Below are positions 1 through 12,644 of a stretch of 64,000 bases of DNA, in pieces. Location of the stretch: positions 419,996-483,995 of the forward strand of contig KN834769.1 in NCBI GenBank assembly GCA_000827265.1. Reading direction: 5' to 3'. The DNA comes from Collybiopsis luxurians FD-317 M1. Taxonomy: Eukaryota; Basidiomycota; Agaricomycetes; Agaricales; Omphalotaceae. Each line of letters begins with the position of its first letter. The stretch's first letter is position 1. The translations under genes were made by a program, and so were the position numbers. The notes under the pieces were generated by a model that was given only the letters and a program-made list of their open reading frames with translations, was not told the DNA's origin and made no database searches.

Positions 1-296
1 TCGTCCTCGTCACTTGAATCACTAGCATCCATGCTAATTCTATCGACTCTGATGTACAAGGGACCGACAAATTCAAAGAAGAGGCAAAGAGCTAAGTGCC
101 CTGGTGGTGGTCTAAGCGAGAGTCGGTTACCCGATTTGGTGACTGTTCGTCAATAGTGTTCACGGGCCGCCCCCGACCGCGCCAATAGAAGGACAGTTCT
201 GTCTATTATACGAATACAAGTCTCTAAGGCTACAGTCGCGGTCTACTCTAGATACAACAAGAAAGCAATACAACAACAGATAACACAGAGGAATGG

Positions 297-2410
297 TCAA
301 ACCTGCCCTCGCTTCCCTCTTACAATAAGACCGCCATCCCAAGTGCTCACAGCCCATCCATCTTCTACGAGGGCCTTCTGCAGAGCCGGTTTGAGGACGG
401 ATGTCTGATTGGCAGAATGCGTACCTCGACCCGTTATGACTTTGAGCGGTTTAGCTAGCAAAAGAGTACGTAAAAACTAGGCGCATGAGGTGAGCAAATT
501 CAGAACGTACAAGGCGTACAGCGCATGGAAGCGAGGGTTTCCGAAACGATGACGATAGCTTCAGATACTGGCAGATTGAATAAAAGTTAAGTGGTCATCC
601 ACGCAGACAAGTTAGGATAACTACCCGTCGTTCCATGGAGATCTATGGTATCTCGTCCTTGTGACGACATGCTATTAAAAAAGTCGTAAATCCATAGTTC
701 TGACTAACATTACGGCGAAAAAGAAAGTCACCGTTTTGACTCAACCATTGTCCTAGCAGCCTCTAGGGCATCTTTTTTAGCAAGTTCTTGGAATTCCCTT
801 GCCTATTTCATCAACTCAGCATAGCGTTTAGATTGAATAACCTATTCATATGACAACATACCCGTTCAGCAAAGTACAACGCAACCTCCCCGCCTCTCGA
901 TTTGGCATTCCCCTTCTGCCACATCCGCGATGCCTCACGCAACATCTCGTTCCGCCGACGAAGGCTATCTTCAATACGCTTTCTAAACTCGCCTAGCTCC
1001 CCCACATCCCCTTTACCCCCTTTGCCAAATCCATTCCCTGATCCTCGCACTTTAATGCCGTTCACGTCTCTTGTATAGGCCGGAATATAAGCGGCGTGGG
1101 CGTAAGGTGTTTTACGAGGTTTACGGCGCGGTACGGCCTGCCATTGATAAGGACTTGGCTTGTTTTTGGACCGCAGGGATGGAGTTTGAATTTTGACGAA
1201 CGGCGGAGGGGGTACGGGGGGCGGGCCGGAGGGGGGAGATCTTTTGACTTGAGTATTCGCTGGATCGCCTGCAGGACTTTGAGGGGAAGGAACCACAGCA
1301 GGTGAGGAACCAGTCACGACGGGCTGGTGATAGATGCCCATTTCGAGGCATCCAGAAGCATCGTCATCTAGTTCACGAAGCAGACGAACGAGGTCTAAAG
1401 CTTCGTCCGCACGTCCCAAAGTGGCGCCGAGGGACAGCTCTATATCCGCTACTAGACGAGAGCTTTGTTCAGGGTCCAAATAATCATATGACGGAAGGAG
1501 AACGTCTAATAGTGATATCACTGTCGGGGTATAATCGGTTTCATCATTACTAGCATGATTTTCGATGATCGCGTGGAGGGCGTCAGTGAGAGCGGCATAC
1601 GGCGTCGGATATTTCGGGGAATGGAAATAGGTCGAGAAATATGACGGCTGCTTGGAAGATAGCAGCGAAGCCAGGTGTGAAGAAAGAGAAGAAATTTGCG
1701 TCCATGGATCGGGGGCGGCAACGGACGGAGAAGGTTGAGTGGCGACGGAGGGAGAAGGTTTTGCGTGCTGTTGCTGACGGACGTCAACCAAGGTAATTTT
1801 ACGACCTTTGTTTTTCTTCCGTCCTGAATCCATCGAGCGCGGTTTCTTGCCTACGGTCTCCCAAGGCTGCTCCTGCTCAGCGAATTTGCCAGGACCATCC
1901 AAATCATCGAATCCACGTTCTGTCATCTCCCTGATTGACTCCTCGCTCAGTATTCGATCTACGACGTCAGACATATCAAGAACTCCCCCCTCTAATTCGG
2001 CATCAAGAATAACACGCTGAAGATGCTGGTGAGCAATATGAGGTAAGGCAGCTTGTAGAAATCCAAGAGGGGTGTAGAAAGGCTGATTGGAAAAATCCGC
2101 ACTGTTGGACGTAGAGGTTTCACCGTTGGTAAAACTTAGGCTGGGGGTACTGTCATCAGTTACTCCGACATCGCTGAAATCCTCTGCCAGAGCAAGTACA
2201 TCGGCTTGAATCGCAAGTTCAGAGAGAGTTGCATGCACAGCGCTAATGTCCGCTTCTAAAGGTTCTCGGCCTTCCAAGTCTAATAAAATGGCAGCTATAA
2301 GCGAACTATCAAGTTGTGGATATTGTCTCTGTAAATGATGAGTAAAATTCGGATAGCAAGATCAACCAACTGACCTGAAATGAGTCAAATAACTGACCCT
2401 GGATGTTCAT
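297..2410 (-). CDS. Cue2-like CUE / DUF1771 / Smr-domain protein
   Basis: Six exons on the minus strand: 2410-2375, 2328-862, 802-732, 671-625, 567-511 and 454-297, giving about 611 aa in one frame. Residues 13-45 and about 60-130 resemble CUE-type helices (AAILLD, then LGFLQAALPHI...VVDRILSEE). A disordered Pro/Ser region follows, then a DUF1771 helix pair at about 455-525 (RRRNEMLREASRMWQKGN), and a C-terminal Smr domain with DLHG at 535-538 and GRGTHS at 569-573. This order is that of yeast Cue2 and animal N4BP2/NONU-1, endonucleases that cut mRNA at stalled ribosomes in no-go decay; that role is inferred from the family. The start is the ATG at 2410, because the large exon alone has only a TTG. 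The donor of exon 5 could also be a few bases earlier in the same phase. It is divergent from the DUF2015 gene with 236 bp between starts. Confidence 0.85.
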
Positions 2411-2646
2411 TTTGTAAAGTACAAGATGTACAAATGTACAAGTGGAAGCTAGAAGGAAGGAGCGGAGAAACTTATGAATCTAAATTACTCATTGAAGCTA
2501 GGAGCCCATAGTCACGTGCTGGAGCTTAATCACGCTGCAGCGCCTCCAATCAGTGTCACCAACTGAACACGCTCAACGCCCAACGCCCAACTTGTACTTG
2601 CACCACTAGCTGACCACTCTTCTTCTCGCTATTCTTGACGAATAAC

Positions 2647-3195
2647 ATGCTTTTCTATCTCTCAATATTTGCCCTTTTTGCTCTCTTTGTTCTCGGTAAG
2701 CAAATCTCGGCTTTACTTGGTTTCACCGCATTGAAATTCTCTCCAGCCTTGCACCGATATCGTGCTTCAATAGCTCCCCATGTTCCCGAGCGCGTGAAAT
2801 CCTTCTTTCCACGCTTCAACAACTATGTCCCATTATCGACTTTTACTGATCAAGCAAATGCTGGAATGTCCTCTTCCAACTTTGATATCGAGGCAAATAT
2901 CATGGACGGCGATTCGCGAACTGGTTTGGATGAAAGAGGAACTCGGGAAGTCATGGAAATAATGCGGCAGGAGAGAGTCAAGTAAGTTTCTTTTTCGTTA
3001 TGGACCCATATGCCATCTCAGATCTCACCATGACGCAGCTTTGATCAAGCCAGGTTGATTCGACACAACAGAATTCTGGCAAGTAATGGAATTGACCCCT
3101 CGGGTGAAACTTATATACTTTTCAATTCACATTTTCATACTGACTTTTTCGCATCAGGAATGCCATTGGATTCAAAGGCCGTCACTCGTCTGTAG
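2647..3195 (+). CDS. DUF2015 small membrane-anchored fungal protein
   Basis: Three exons, 2647-2981, 3039-3103 and 3158-3195, encode 145 aa. Introns are 57 and 54 nt with good GTAAGT/CAG and GTGAAA/CAG borders, and all phases close. Residues 1-20 form a hydrophobic N-terminal segment (FYLSIFALFALFVLG), likely a signal anchor. The C-terminal half, with GDSRTGLDERG, the acidic/arginine helix MEIMRQERV, FDQARLIRHNRIL and NGIDPSGMPLDSKAV, matches the conserved core I know from fungal DUF2015 proteins. No biochemical role is established for this family. It shares a short promoter region with the divergent Smr gene. Confidence 0.85.
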
Positions 3196-6100
3196 CGGGG
3201 GACATCGCGCTTGAGAGCGCGGCTGTAGCTCACTTGATGTAACATCTATCATTCTTCGTTCCCGAACTTTTGTCGCTCATTTCAGCTGTGTGTAATTTCG
3301 CTGTAATCTACCCGTCTTGATTGTTTGCTATCGTGTCCGGGATGAACGTTTACGTGTCTAATCAATTCAATTGTTCATACGATTATGGTCGAGTCCTTCT
3401 CAAGAGTTGTAGCACTTCCTCCCTCTCTTCCGCTCCCACTGATTCCCACCTTACCCCCGAGGAGTCCTTCCCCGGAGTCGGGGACATTTGTCTTCCGCCT
3501 CTTCTAGTCTCCAGACATCTCGGATTTTCCATGTGCCTGCGCACCCATATGCGGCACTCGAAGACTTGAAGTAATTTATCATGCTTTCTATGCCATATTT
3601 CATTCAAACGACAGCCGGAGGGACATCGATTCGCTAAAGTTCAATATTCATCGCCTATTCTCATCATTTCCGGGTTATTCGTGAGTAAAGAGAGTTCTTC
3701 AAACTAGGACGAGACTGTCATCTTGACATCTTCCAAGGTCCAGATTTTCAGGGGAATTGAGGTCGAATCGTTGGATGATTCTTTTCAATAATCCCGACGA
3801 AAGCAGAAACAATCGGTCACAGAATCGGAATGAATCAATGAATCATTGTTGTTAATCAACGCCGCCTCCATCCGACTCCGGACGCTCACCTCACTTTGAT
3901 CTGCAGCTGCTGCTACACGTACCCGACGGCCGCTTCCACCAAACCACGTATTGCGCCACGCGTACTAGTAGTCAAACGAGACTTGTATGTCATGTATCGA
4001 GTTTTCAGGTGCCTGCTCAAACTCAACGGTTTCATTAATCATGCTCATAATGCCCGCATGCTTTCCATGCACTGTGGGCTGTACTTGTTTAACTTATCTG
4101 ATAACTGATCGTCTCACGCGCGGAAGTTCCAACGAAGATCTGCCACCGCCTATCGAAGGCGGGTCCGGACTGTCTGTCATACCTCTGTTTGGATCCACAA
4201 CGTTACACAAGGCCAAGTCGCAGTTGCTACTTCGGAGATATCAGTGGACGAAGGGAATCCCCATTTACCCTCAACGCTGTTGAATCAGTGATTCTTCTTC
4301 CGAGTCGAATTTAACCCCTGTTAAACGCTCAGTTACTTACACTTTCATTTTTTTCTCCTTCTCCTTCTGATGATGCTATACATGCCAAGCTCGGTCCCGT
4401 TTCAAAACTTTCACCTTGTACCGGTACAGTTGCGTAAAAATTTGTATTCTCTTGACCTCCAATAGAACATGACCGTGATTGACCGCAGACAGATGAGCAA
4501 CAGCTTGTAACATTCGAACTTCAAAATTTCGGCCCAAGTAGTAATAGCAAAAAGTTGACTTTATATAGTAAAGTAACACTATATTCGATGTCATTCCTTG
4601 TCCGACGGTTCGTGGGCGCAGCCAAGCCCATCAAATGTGTATTGCTATGTAAGGTTTACACTGTACTTGGAACTTACTCGGACAGTAACTAACAACTTGA
4701 AACCGGCGGTAAGGGTATATATGTCCAATGTATCAACAATGATTCTGTCCTTTCTTTTTTTGTAACTTGGGTTGTTGATAAATGAAAGCTTTGGAGCTCT
4801 TTGGACCTTCAATCCGAGTAACATGAGTAAGTAGTGAAGGGGAAAGTGCTAGAGCCACTGCAAGTATCCTGTCAAAATATTAAAATATCATTCATCCAAC
4901 TCACTTGTCACACCCTCCCGAAGAAATTCAATACTCGTCGGTGAGTAATGCCGGACGTCTCCGCTCTTCCACCCTCATCCTCCGAAGGAAAGGACACGTC
5001 CCGACTGGGACCCCATGTACCCCCTTGTCATCCCAAAACACGCACATAAACGTATTCAAAGGCATGCCCAAATGAGAAAATCTCTTTCAATCGCGAATTT
5101 CATTTCCGAATGACCGTCAGTTCCATATTCGGATTTGAGAGGTAAATCAATAACCTCAAATCAGGTGTGTATGCGCCTGGCGCCAACATGTATGAACATG
5201 GAACATGATAAATCTTCGGAAAAATACTGGTTGTTCGCTTTTTACAGATTTGAATTCTAGACAAGCGCATTCGAATTACTTTAACATATTCTGAAACAGC
5301 TTCCTCTCCATACACCGTCTATCGATCTTTGAACAGTTTGTTACACGGCTACGCCACTTGATTAAACTTCGGAGCCAGTATTTCGGCCAGGTGATCCAAA
5401 TATCTTGTTTAAACTCTGTAAACTTTGTTCGTAGTATTCAGGTTCTTAAGATTCCGAATTATATTCTCTCTTCAAATACTCCTTCTTCCAAGCGTAGAGG
5501 ATAAATAGTCCAAGAACTCCTATGATTGGAGCTGGCCATCTCCGTTGTTTCAATTGGCCACGGATGCTTTCAAGGATGATTTGGCTTTGGCAGCGTCAAG
5601 TTCCTTGCTACATACTTACTACATAGCCTATGTTTTTGCTCCGGGTAAGTGCGTAGAATGACGACTGAACCAATTGACGGAGAGGAACGCTAGCGATAAA
5701 TTCCTGATATATGAATTCACGAGGTGCCATTTGCCAGACGCCTATAGGGTGCCTCTTTCAGGAAACCTTCTAGCGCCTTTCTGTCCATCCATCTCGCAAT
5801 CATCAAGGTCTTGTGAGAGGTCCTGAGTCCTGAACGAACAGCCTCAAGGTCGACAGACGAAGAAATTGCTACCGGAAAAACAACGTATGCAAGTTCCGAA
5901 TAAATTATAGTACGGATTTCATTTCATTTATACGCATACAGGAGTGGGACTTTGCAGGAAAAGGGCTAGCCAATCAAATATATGCGAAGAAAAAAACTAG
6001 GACCTTGTTACGAGGATTCGGATGCGAAGAGGTGGTAGTGGAAAGAGCTATATCTATCTCTGATCATCGAAGAAGACAATCCAAACACACCCCAAAGAAT

Positions 6101-6836
6101 ACACATGTAAATGATAGAGGAACGACTCGAGAGCGACAGCTTGTATGTATAGAAGAAGGCTGGATCTAAAATAGATCCAGAGAAGAAGGCGTTATCGTGT
6201 TGGAGAATGTGGTTTTGGGGGGACAGCGTTCACGGTAGATCTATGTGATACCGAAGACTAAAAGGTAAAGTGAGAAGATCGATTCGAAATCTGGACAACA
6301 GGGGCGAAAGCGAGGTGATTAAAACTCAGCGACCATGAGCTAAGAAAACCGAGGAGCGTTGAAAAAATGAGGCGAACAATCGATAAGGAAAACGTTGGTG
6401 GCGGCGGGAGATCTATGTATATCGAAAATGAACAAGGTGATTGTCACAGAGAGAAAACACATTCCGACTGAGATATAATTTACAGAAAAAGCGAGAAGCT
6501 GTGGAGAAAAAAAGATGGCTGATGAAGTGAACATGCATGTGAACGAAACTGGGAAAACGAAACGAGAAAGTGTGGGCGAATCAAGTTCTGGGGTACAACA
6601 GAATAAAACAGAAAATGCGATAGGTGTGAAATCGTTCCCACGATGACGAAGGGAAACAGAGTTAGTGATAACTGAACGTCGTAGTCTAAAGGTTGAATAT
6701 TGAGGTTGAGGCCGTCGAGGATGAACGCTGTAGAATAGTTACCGGTTAGCGACGAAAGTAAAGCCGAAATTAAAATAATGAAGACCCCACTGAACAATAG
6801 AAATTTCTCATCTCGGGAAACTGAAATTCTTTACTG
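3196..6836. other. gene-free interval
   Basis: No open frame here has family similarity, splice-linked continuation or convincing composition. The last 500 bases (about 6340-6836) probably include the 3' untranslated region of the minus-strand gene that ends at 6837. At 6160-6180 there is a perfect 9-bp inverted repeat around AAA (CTGGATCTA/TAGATCCAG), flanked on both sides by the direct repeat AGAAGAAGGC. Nothing else is recognisable. Confidence 0.5.
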
Positions 6837-9352
6837 TTACTTCAGTAACAGCTCATCGTCCGACGAGTTCTCTCCGTCGCGCGAACCGTCTTCTATCAAA
6901 TTTTCTTCCGCCCTAGCTCTAGCTCGCGCAAGAGCAGCAGCGCCAGCTTCTGGCCCGGTCAACATACCTTTTCCTCTGGCCCCACCCTTGCCAGCCAACG
7001 CTTTGCTGAGCCCCTTCGCCTTGGAAGCGGCCGCTTTGGCGCGCGCGCGGAGACTGTTCAAAGAACGAGCGTTGATCACAGTATTAGCGTCAGTAACGAG
7101 GTCTACGGAGTGCGCAGGAGAGTAATTGTCCTTGGGGTTCGAAAAAACCATAGGTCCGTCAAGGAAATTAAGCGTGTCATCTCCGTCGTCTTCGAGGAAA
7201 GGTGAGCGTGGAGCAGAATCATGGGTGGTTGAAACTAATTTAGAGTCACAAGTAGTATTAGCAAGAGTAATTTCAAGATCTTCGTCTTGAGGAGGGGTCG
7301 ACGCATCTTTGGAGCTTTGTTTTGCTTCACCGGTACTAGCAGTTCGTTCGACAACCAAGGCAGGAGCTAGTGGCGCTGGAACGACAGTGCCGCTACGGCT
7401 ACGTCTCATTATACCTGCAGCCTGGCTCGGAAGACTGGCCAGCGTGTTTCCGACATGAGCGACGATACTCCCGCTTCGGTTTCGGGTACGAGGAGCAGAG
7501 ACAAAGTTTGCGGAGGATCCTCCAGGCATATGGTCAGGGGCCATGATACTGCCACTACGAGCGCGTCGAGCCATGGCGGGAATAGATTTGGTTCCAGCAG
7601 AGCTTCGTTCTTTGCCGATAGGCAGGGACGGTGTGAGGCTAGACGAACTGGACGCACAGCGAGAAGGAGGATTGGGAGCCGACGGACCTGGAACGCTCGC
7701 GCCTTGGTCACCGTCACCAGCGGGGACAGATTTGGTAGAGCCAAAGCTTCCTGGAACAACTGTTCCGCTTCTAGTCCTCTTAGGAATTGCTGGAGGGGCG
7801 ATAGGAGCCGCTGCCGAGGTCTTGGAAACGGGCCCAGGGATGACAGTTCCGGACCTCGTTCGCCTAGTTCCAGAAGTTACTGGAGCCGCCGGGTCGAACT
7901 CAGAAACGGGAGCCGGAAGCGAAGTATCGAGAGAGCGGGTTCGAAGCGGGAGACGAAGGCATTGCGATTCAGGATCGTCAATAAAAGAGTCGAGACTTTC
8001 ATCGGATTGCGCTGATAACAATTGGAACTTTGGCTATGCGAAACAGAGCGAGTCGGTAACTTACCGATCATCAAGTTATCGAGCAATCCCTCAAGCACTT
8101 GTTCGGGAATACGCTGTTCTTCGTCCATGGCCATGTCGTCATCTGGATCGGCGCTCCCTGCTTGCTTATATGCGCTGTGTTTGGGATTTCCTGGCACCAA
8201 AGCCCAGTCAGCGGTTTTTGGAGGGGAGATTAGAGAGTCGCTGATCCATGGAGACCTCGGGCCCATCTCTTCGTCAGAGTCTTCCGAAGGGGTAACATAC
8301 CCGCTGCGAGCCTTGGACTTGTTCTTCCACGCTTGCTGCAATAGCCGGAATGGTCGAGACGCTTCCATATCTTCATCCGAACATCCATCTGGGTCGCTAT
8401 CGGTATCTGTGTCTGGAAACTCAGCGGCGGACTGCAAAGACAGAGCGGATCCGGTGAAAGCGGTGGGGTCCATAGTCCCCCCAAATCGACGATCGGTGAC
8501 GCCAAGAGAGCCAAGATGCTTGAAAGGCGTAGACGTGCCACGTACGTCCGAGAAAAATGCATCAGGATCGGCCTTGTCTACGTCCATCGCGTCTTCCAGG
8601 GTTACGCTACGGTTGTAGTCATACATGGAAAGCTGAGATGGGGGACGATTGAAGTCGAGCTGAGAGTGATTCGGGGAAGGCCGAACGATGGGATAGAAAG
8701 CATCGGGAGGAAGGTCGGCATCGAGATGGAATTCAGGATCACTGGGAGGAGCGTGAAGATCGATGGCCGAAACAGTGTGGCTGGGTACATAGTTCCAGCT
8801 GGAGATTCTGGGAGGTGTAGGAGCCGAGGGCCGACGAAGTCTAATTGGAGATTCAACGAGAATTGGAGAGCTGACGGTCGAATGCGAAGCTTGACGAGAA
8901 ATGTTGGTATTGAGCCTTAGGTCAGACAAGGTGCGAGGATTCGGGAGAGATTCTGGGCTGGAAGCTGATGATGCAGAGCTAGAGCAGCTATTGAAAGGAC
9001 TTTCTAGTGTAACGGGACGTCTTCTGGAAGCCTTGCCGTATTTCTTGACTCGACGGTAACGCTGCTTTGGTTGGGGAAACGGACTTGAAGTCTGCAGAAC
9101 TGACGCATTTTCTTTCAGATTTGTAGAGCTCGTTCTACGATGAGTACGTTTCGTTGAAGGAATCGGAGAGAATTTGGATGGAGACTCTGCAGGACCGACA
9201 GAAGAGGGCAATTTGAATGCTGAATCAGAGCTGAGAAGTGAAGGATGTGGGGTTTCATAGCGTGTATCCAATGGTTTTCGCAGCTTGGGCCTTTTGGGAG
9301 GTTCAATCGGCGCGTCCGTGGATATGTTACGCTTCAGTAGACGAGCATTCAT
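6837..9352 (-). CDS. large disordered basic/serine-rich protein with RxRSG repeats
   Basis: Two exons (9352-8065 and 8011-6837) are joined by a 53-nt intron with GTAAGT/CAG borders, giving 820 aa in one frame. The N-terminus is basic with a possible nuclear signal (PPKRPKLRKP). The middle is low-complexity and rich in Ser, Pro and Asp, with acidic clusters such as DTDTDSDPDGCSDEDME. The second exon contains five copies of an R-x-R-S-G-[ST]-[IV] motif (RTRSGTVIP, RTRSGTVVP, RARSGSIMA, RNRSGSIVA, RSRSGTVVP), then an Ala/Lys/Arg-rich helix and an acidic end. I do not recognise the family. The repeated motif looks like a basophilic kinase site, and the whole protein is probably disordered; both points are inference. 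The start is the first ATG of the long frame. Confidence 0.75.
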
Positions 9353-9453
9353 GATTGTACACAGGAAAGGAGTAAAGAAGCATTTTGGTCATCTTTGCTC
9401 CAAATCAGTGCAATACTTCGGTACATGTTCCAATTCAACCGCTATTGCTGTAA

Positions 9454-9539
9454 CCGACCTTAGCTCAGTTGGAAGAGCGCGAGACTGTAATGGAAAACTT
9501 GTAATCTTGAGGTCGCCTGTTCGAACCAGGCAGGTCGGA
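9454..9539 (+). tRNA. tRNA-Tyr (GTA) with a 13-nt intron
   Basis: This is a cloverleaf with acceptor stem CCGACCT/AGGTCGG and discriminator A, D-arm GCTC/GAGC, anticodon stem CGAGA/TCTTG and T-arm GCCTG-TTCGAAC-CAGGC. The anticodon loop reads CTGTAA before the intron, so the anticodon is GTA. The intron is 9491-9503, one base 3' of the anticodon as in other eukaryotic nuclear tRNA introns. Mature length is 73 nt. It lies about 100 bp upstream of the start of the RxRSG-repeat gene, on the opposite strand. Confidence 0.93.
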
Positions 9540-12500
9540 TCCATGCAAACCGGTATGGTTTTTTCCACTCACTTACATTTTTCTGAGAGCGAATCATTGA
9601 GTCCACAGTTCTTCATTTGTTCTATATCCTTTTTAAGGAACGAGGGTAGTATACATATCTGTAGTAGTTTCCGGTATAATATTGAAGTCGTATTCTTTAG
9701 AGCAACAGCAAAGTATGGGAGAAAGTCCTGTGAAATAACTCGCTTTGAACTCTTGTTCTCGCATTTTCCTTTCATTCTCTGCACAATCTCAAACCGCCGA
9801 GAATGTAAAAGATTAAATGTCCGGTAGTCAGTGGTCTAGCACTGCTGGACCGAGTGATTCATGAACTTATCTCTCAGTTCCTCACACAGATCTAGCTTTG
9901 AGCCTAAAAATGTTCATGGGACCACCTATCCACTGCTGTCCACTCCTAGACCGCATCAAACACCAATTCTGTTGCTTGCGGATTGATCCCAAGACTACAG
10001 CGGATCGTCCATCCATCTCAAGCACAGGCTCAAGCCACAACCATCGGAGCAACCGGCCAATAAACGACGCTGCCGCTACTGTCTGTCTGTCTCTTAGAGC
10101 GAGTCTTGAACGGAAGAACGGAAGCCCCTGGACATTTCTATACTCTAGTGCCTGGTAAGAGAACGCGAAATGAAAAAAGTCAATCTCACTTGCTCGTCAG
10201 CAGTCAGTAATTGTTTTTTAAGGTTAACTTGGCCAAGGTGGGGGAGCATTCCTTGGGCTATATATTCCACTGACGAGCTGATTGGCAATTGACAGTGTCG
10301 AGTAAGTTAAGGTAACAGAAAACGGTATACGATGGATCGCCGGCTTTCGGGAAGGCATATACTAGAGTATGATTGTTTGCAGAGTCCAATGCGAATTATC
10401 GTCAAGGAAAGGAATAAATAACCATACATGGTATGATCTCGATGTTGTCATTTGAAAAATCTGCTATCATCGTGTCAAGCTGTACAAGTATGTACAAGTC
10501 CGAAACAAAATCAAGTCCGCGAGAAGGTACTACCAAGTATACTCTATGTAAAAGATTTTGGTCAAAAATTTCCGTCCGAGGAGTCCATTTGGAGGATAAC
10601 GTATAAAGTAGTGAGCACCTACAAGTTACAATACATGTATTAACTCTTTAAAGAACGAATCTGACGGCTCTAGTTAGCCGGGAACGGATGTTACCCACCG
10701 TATAGAGTACCAGTATCGAACACCACGGGCCTTCAAGTGCGTACTAGCGTGGACTTTACCGCCGTTTTGTAGTGAGGACCCATTTCTGGAAAGTGACTCT
10801 GTACAGTTCATACGAGAAAAGATCGGAACTGCAAGTATTATTCAAGTAATACATAGAAACATTGAACAAAAGAGAAAGAATAGCCGCCCAAGTGCGGCGT
10901 TCAGCAATGGTGCACAAGACCGTTCTGAGAAGCTCTTACAAAAGCTTTGGATAAGCTATACTGTGGTCTATTCATCAGGAACTCCTGGGCCACAAGGTTC
11001 GGAATTCACAGATTGGCGCAAGTGCTATACGTACCTATTCAGTGAGCTGGATGAATTGTTGAACAGTCTAACACTACGTCGCAGAATACAAAGGGGAAAT
11101 CTTAATGCCGGGGTGTAAGTACTTCCAGAAAAGATCTGAAAAGCTTCGCGGAAGAAATAAGAAATATAAATGGATATGTATTATACGTACACAAGTATAC
11201 ACTGGATCCACGCCGGTCGACTCTATACGATTTAGTAACCAAAAGATGATACGGAAGGAACCTGTGGCAGAAGTGCAGTGTTTTGTTTGCATTAAAACCA
11301 ATTCAATGCTCACCGACATCTTTGATGAACATGAGATAGTATTCGGCGTCATAAGCTCGATAGATAACACTCCTTAAGCCTGCCCGCTCCCTTTTGAATG
11401 GGTCCGTATGTATGTATATATGTTCAACTTTAAATAGGCACGCACCATCGAACTCCTGAGCGGGAACCAGGATTGATTGAACAAAGTGTACATACTTATC
11501 GAAGCGTGGATCCGGGACACAATAACAAATGCTTCAGAAGCACAGTGTTTATGCGACTGTATAGGCGGGTACGGCCGACCATGCCTATGTGCAGAACCCA
11601 GATTCTGAGTTGCCGATTTCAATCATGCACGACCATATGACGATGTGAGAGCCCCTCAGAATTTGGAGTAGTGAGAAATCAGGTTATTTGGCCAAAGGAC
11701 TCCCAGAAGTCCTTCAAGTCTGACATCGCCGGCCGAGTCTAAAAAAGGAGAGCTGTTCTGGACTTGGATTTCCCTCTGCTCCGGGGGTATCTGAGGTCAC
11801 TACGGCATCGCCGTTAAACGATTTGAGCTGAGCGTCACGGAGTGGCGGTAAATGCGAATTTTGAGGTCAAAGCTGGTTCTACGTGACCTTGCCAGAAATA
11901 GGAAGTCACCAACCATTGTTTGCTGGAGCAGAGTAAGTAGTGTCAAAGCAGGGCTTACCGAGAGGTTATTTCAAACGCCTGTTACATCGCCACCTGTACT
12001 CACCCTTCAAACTTCAAAGCGACCCTTCTCAGCCCAAGACGGAGTAAAACGGTTCTTCAAATCGGGCGCCGTTCAAACCGTACAAGCGGGCGTGAGACTC
12101 AACCGCTGAATGGAGAAAAGTTGAAAGCGGTCACTGGACATCGGAAGTGACGTGAAGGTGGCTTATAATCAGGTATAGGCAGCGGATTTCGAAGTCTGCA
12201 TTGGCTCACTACCAAAGGGGGGATGATCAAAAGATTTTCCAACTGCGTAAAACAACTTGCGAGGCGTCATTGAACGCGTACGCAAATGTTTAATCTCTGC
12301 ACGTCGGATGATTTGAGTCGTACACGACGCGCGTTTCGTACCAGTGTTCAGTCTCGACCACTCTAAATACCTGGGGTCAAACAACCTGGGGCCGATGGGG
12401 CTGCTTAGGAAGGGTCGAGTCGGGCTTCCAGGTGTGTAGAGAAGCTGGATTCTAGTCTCATTCCAAGCCGTAATAGCTGGTATTCGTCAAAGTGTTGGAA

Positions 12501-12644
12501 TTGTGGACTTTGACGCGAAAAAGCCAAAAAAAACAGACGCCCATTGGCCAAATTGAATGAATCACGTGAAAATCAAAGCCAGTGCCTACCACGTCAGTTG
12601 ATGGAGACGTCTTTATTTCTTAACTTTATGCTACAACCCTGACG
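9540..12644. other. gene-free interval
   Basis: Short open frames occur on both strands (for example 11105-11377 plus with its antisense shadow, and 11852-12109 plus), but none shows a domain, a plausible splice partner or family similarity. The last part (about 12400-12644) is the likely promoter of the following gene. I see no RNA gene or repeat here. Confidence 0.5.

Noticed and set aside
1..296. Possible additional exon beyond the Smr gene
   Set aside because: The Smr domain ends in the usual place with a TGA at 297-299; no further exon is needed.
3896..4283. Overlapping plus frames around 4 kb
   Set aside because: No domains, no start context, no splice continuation; likely chance.
7543..8618. 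Long plus-strand frames over the RxRSG gene
   Set aside because: Antisense to a two-exon gene with good splice sites; Arg/Gly/Ser-rich by complementarity.
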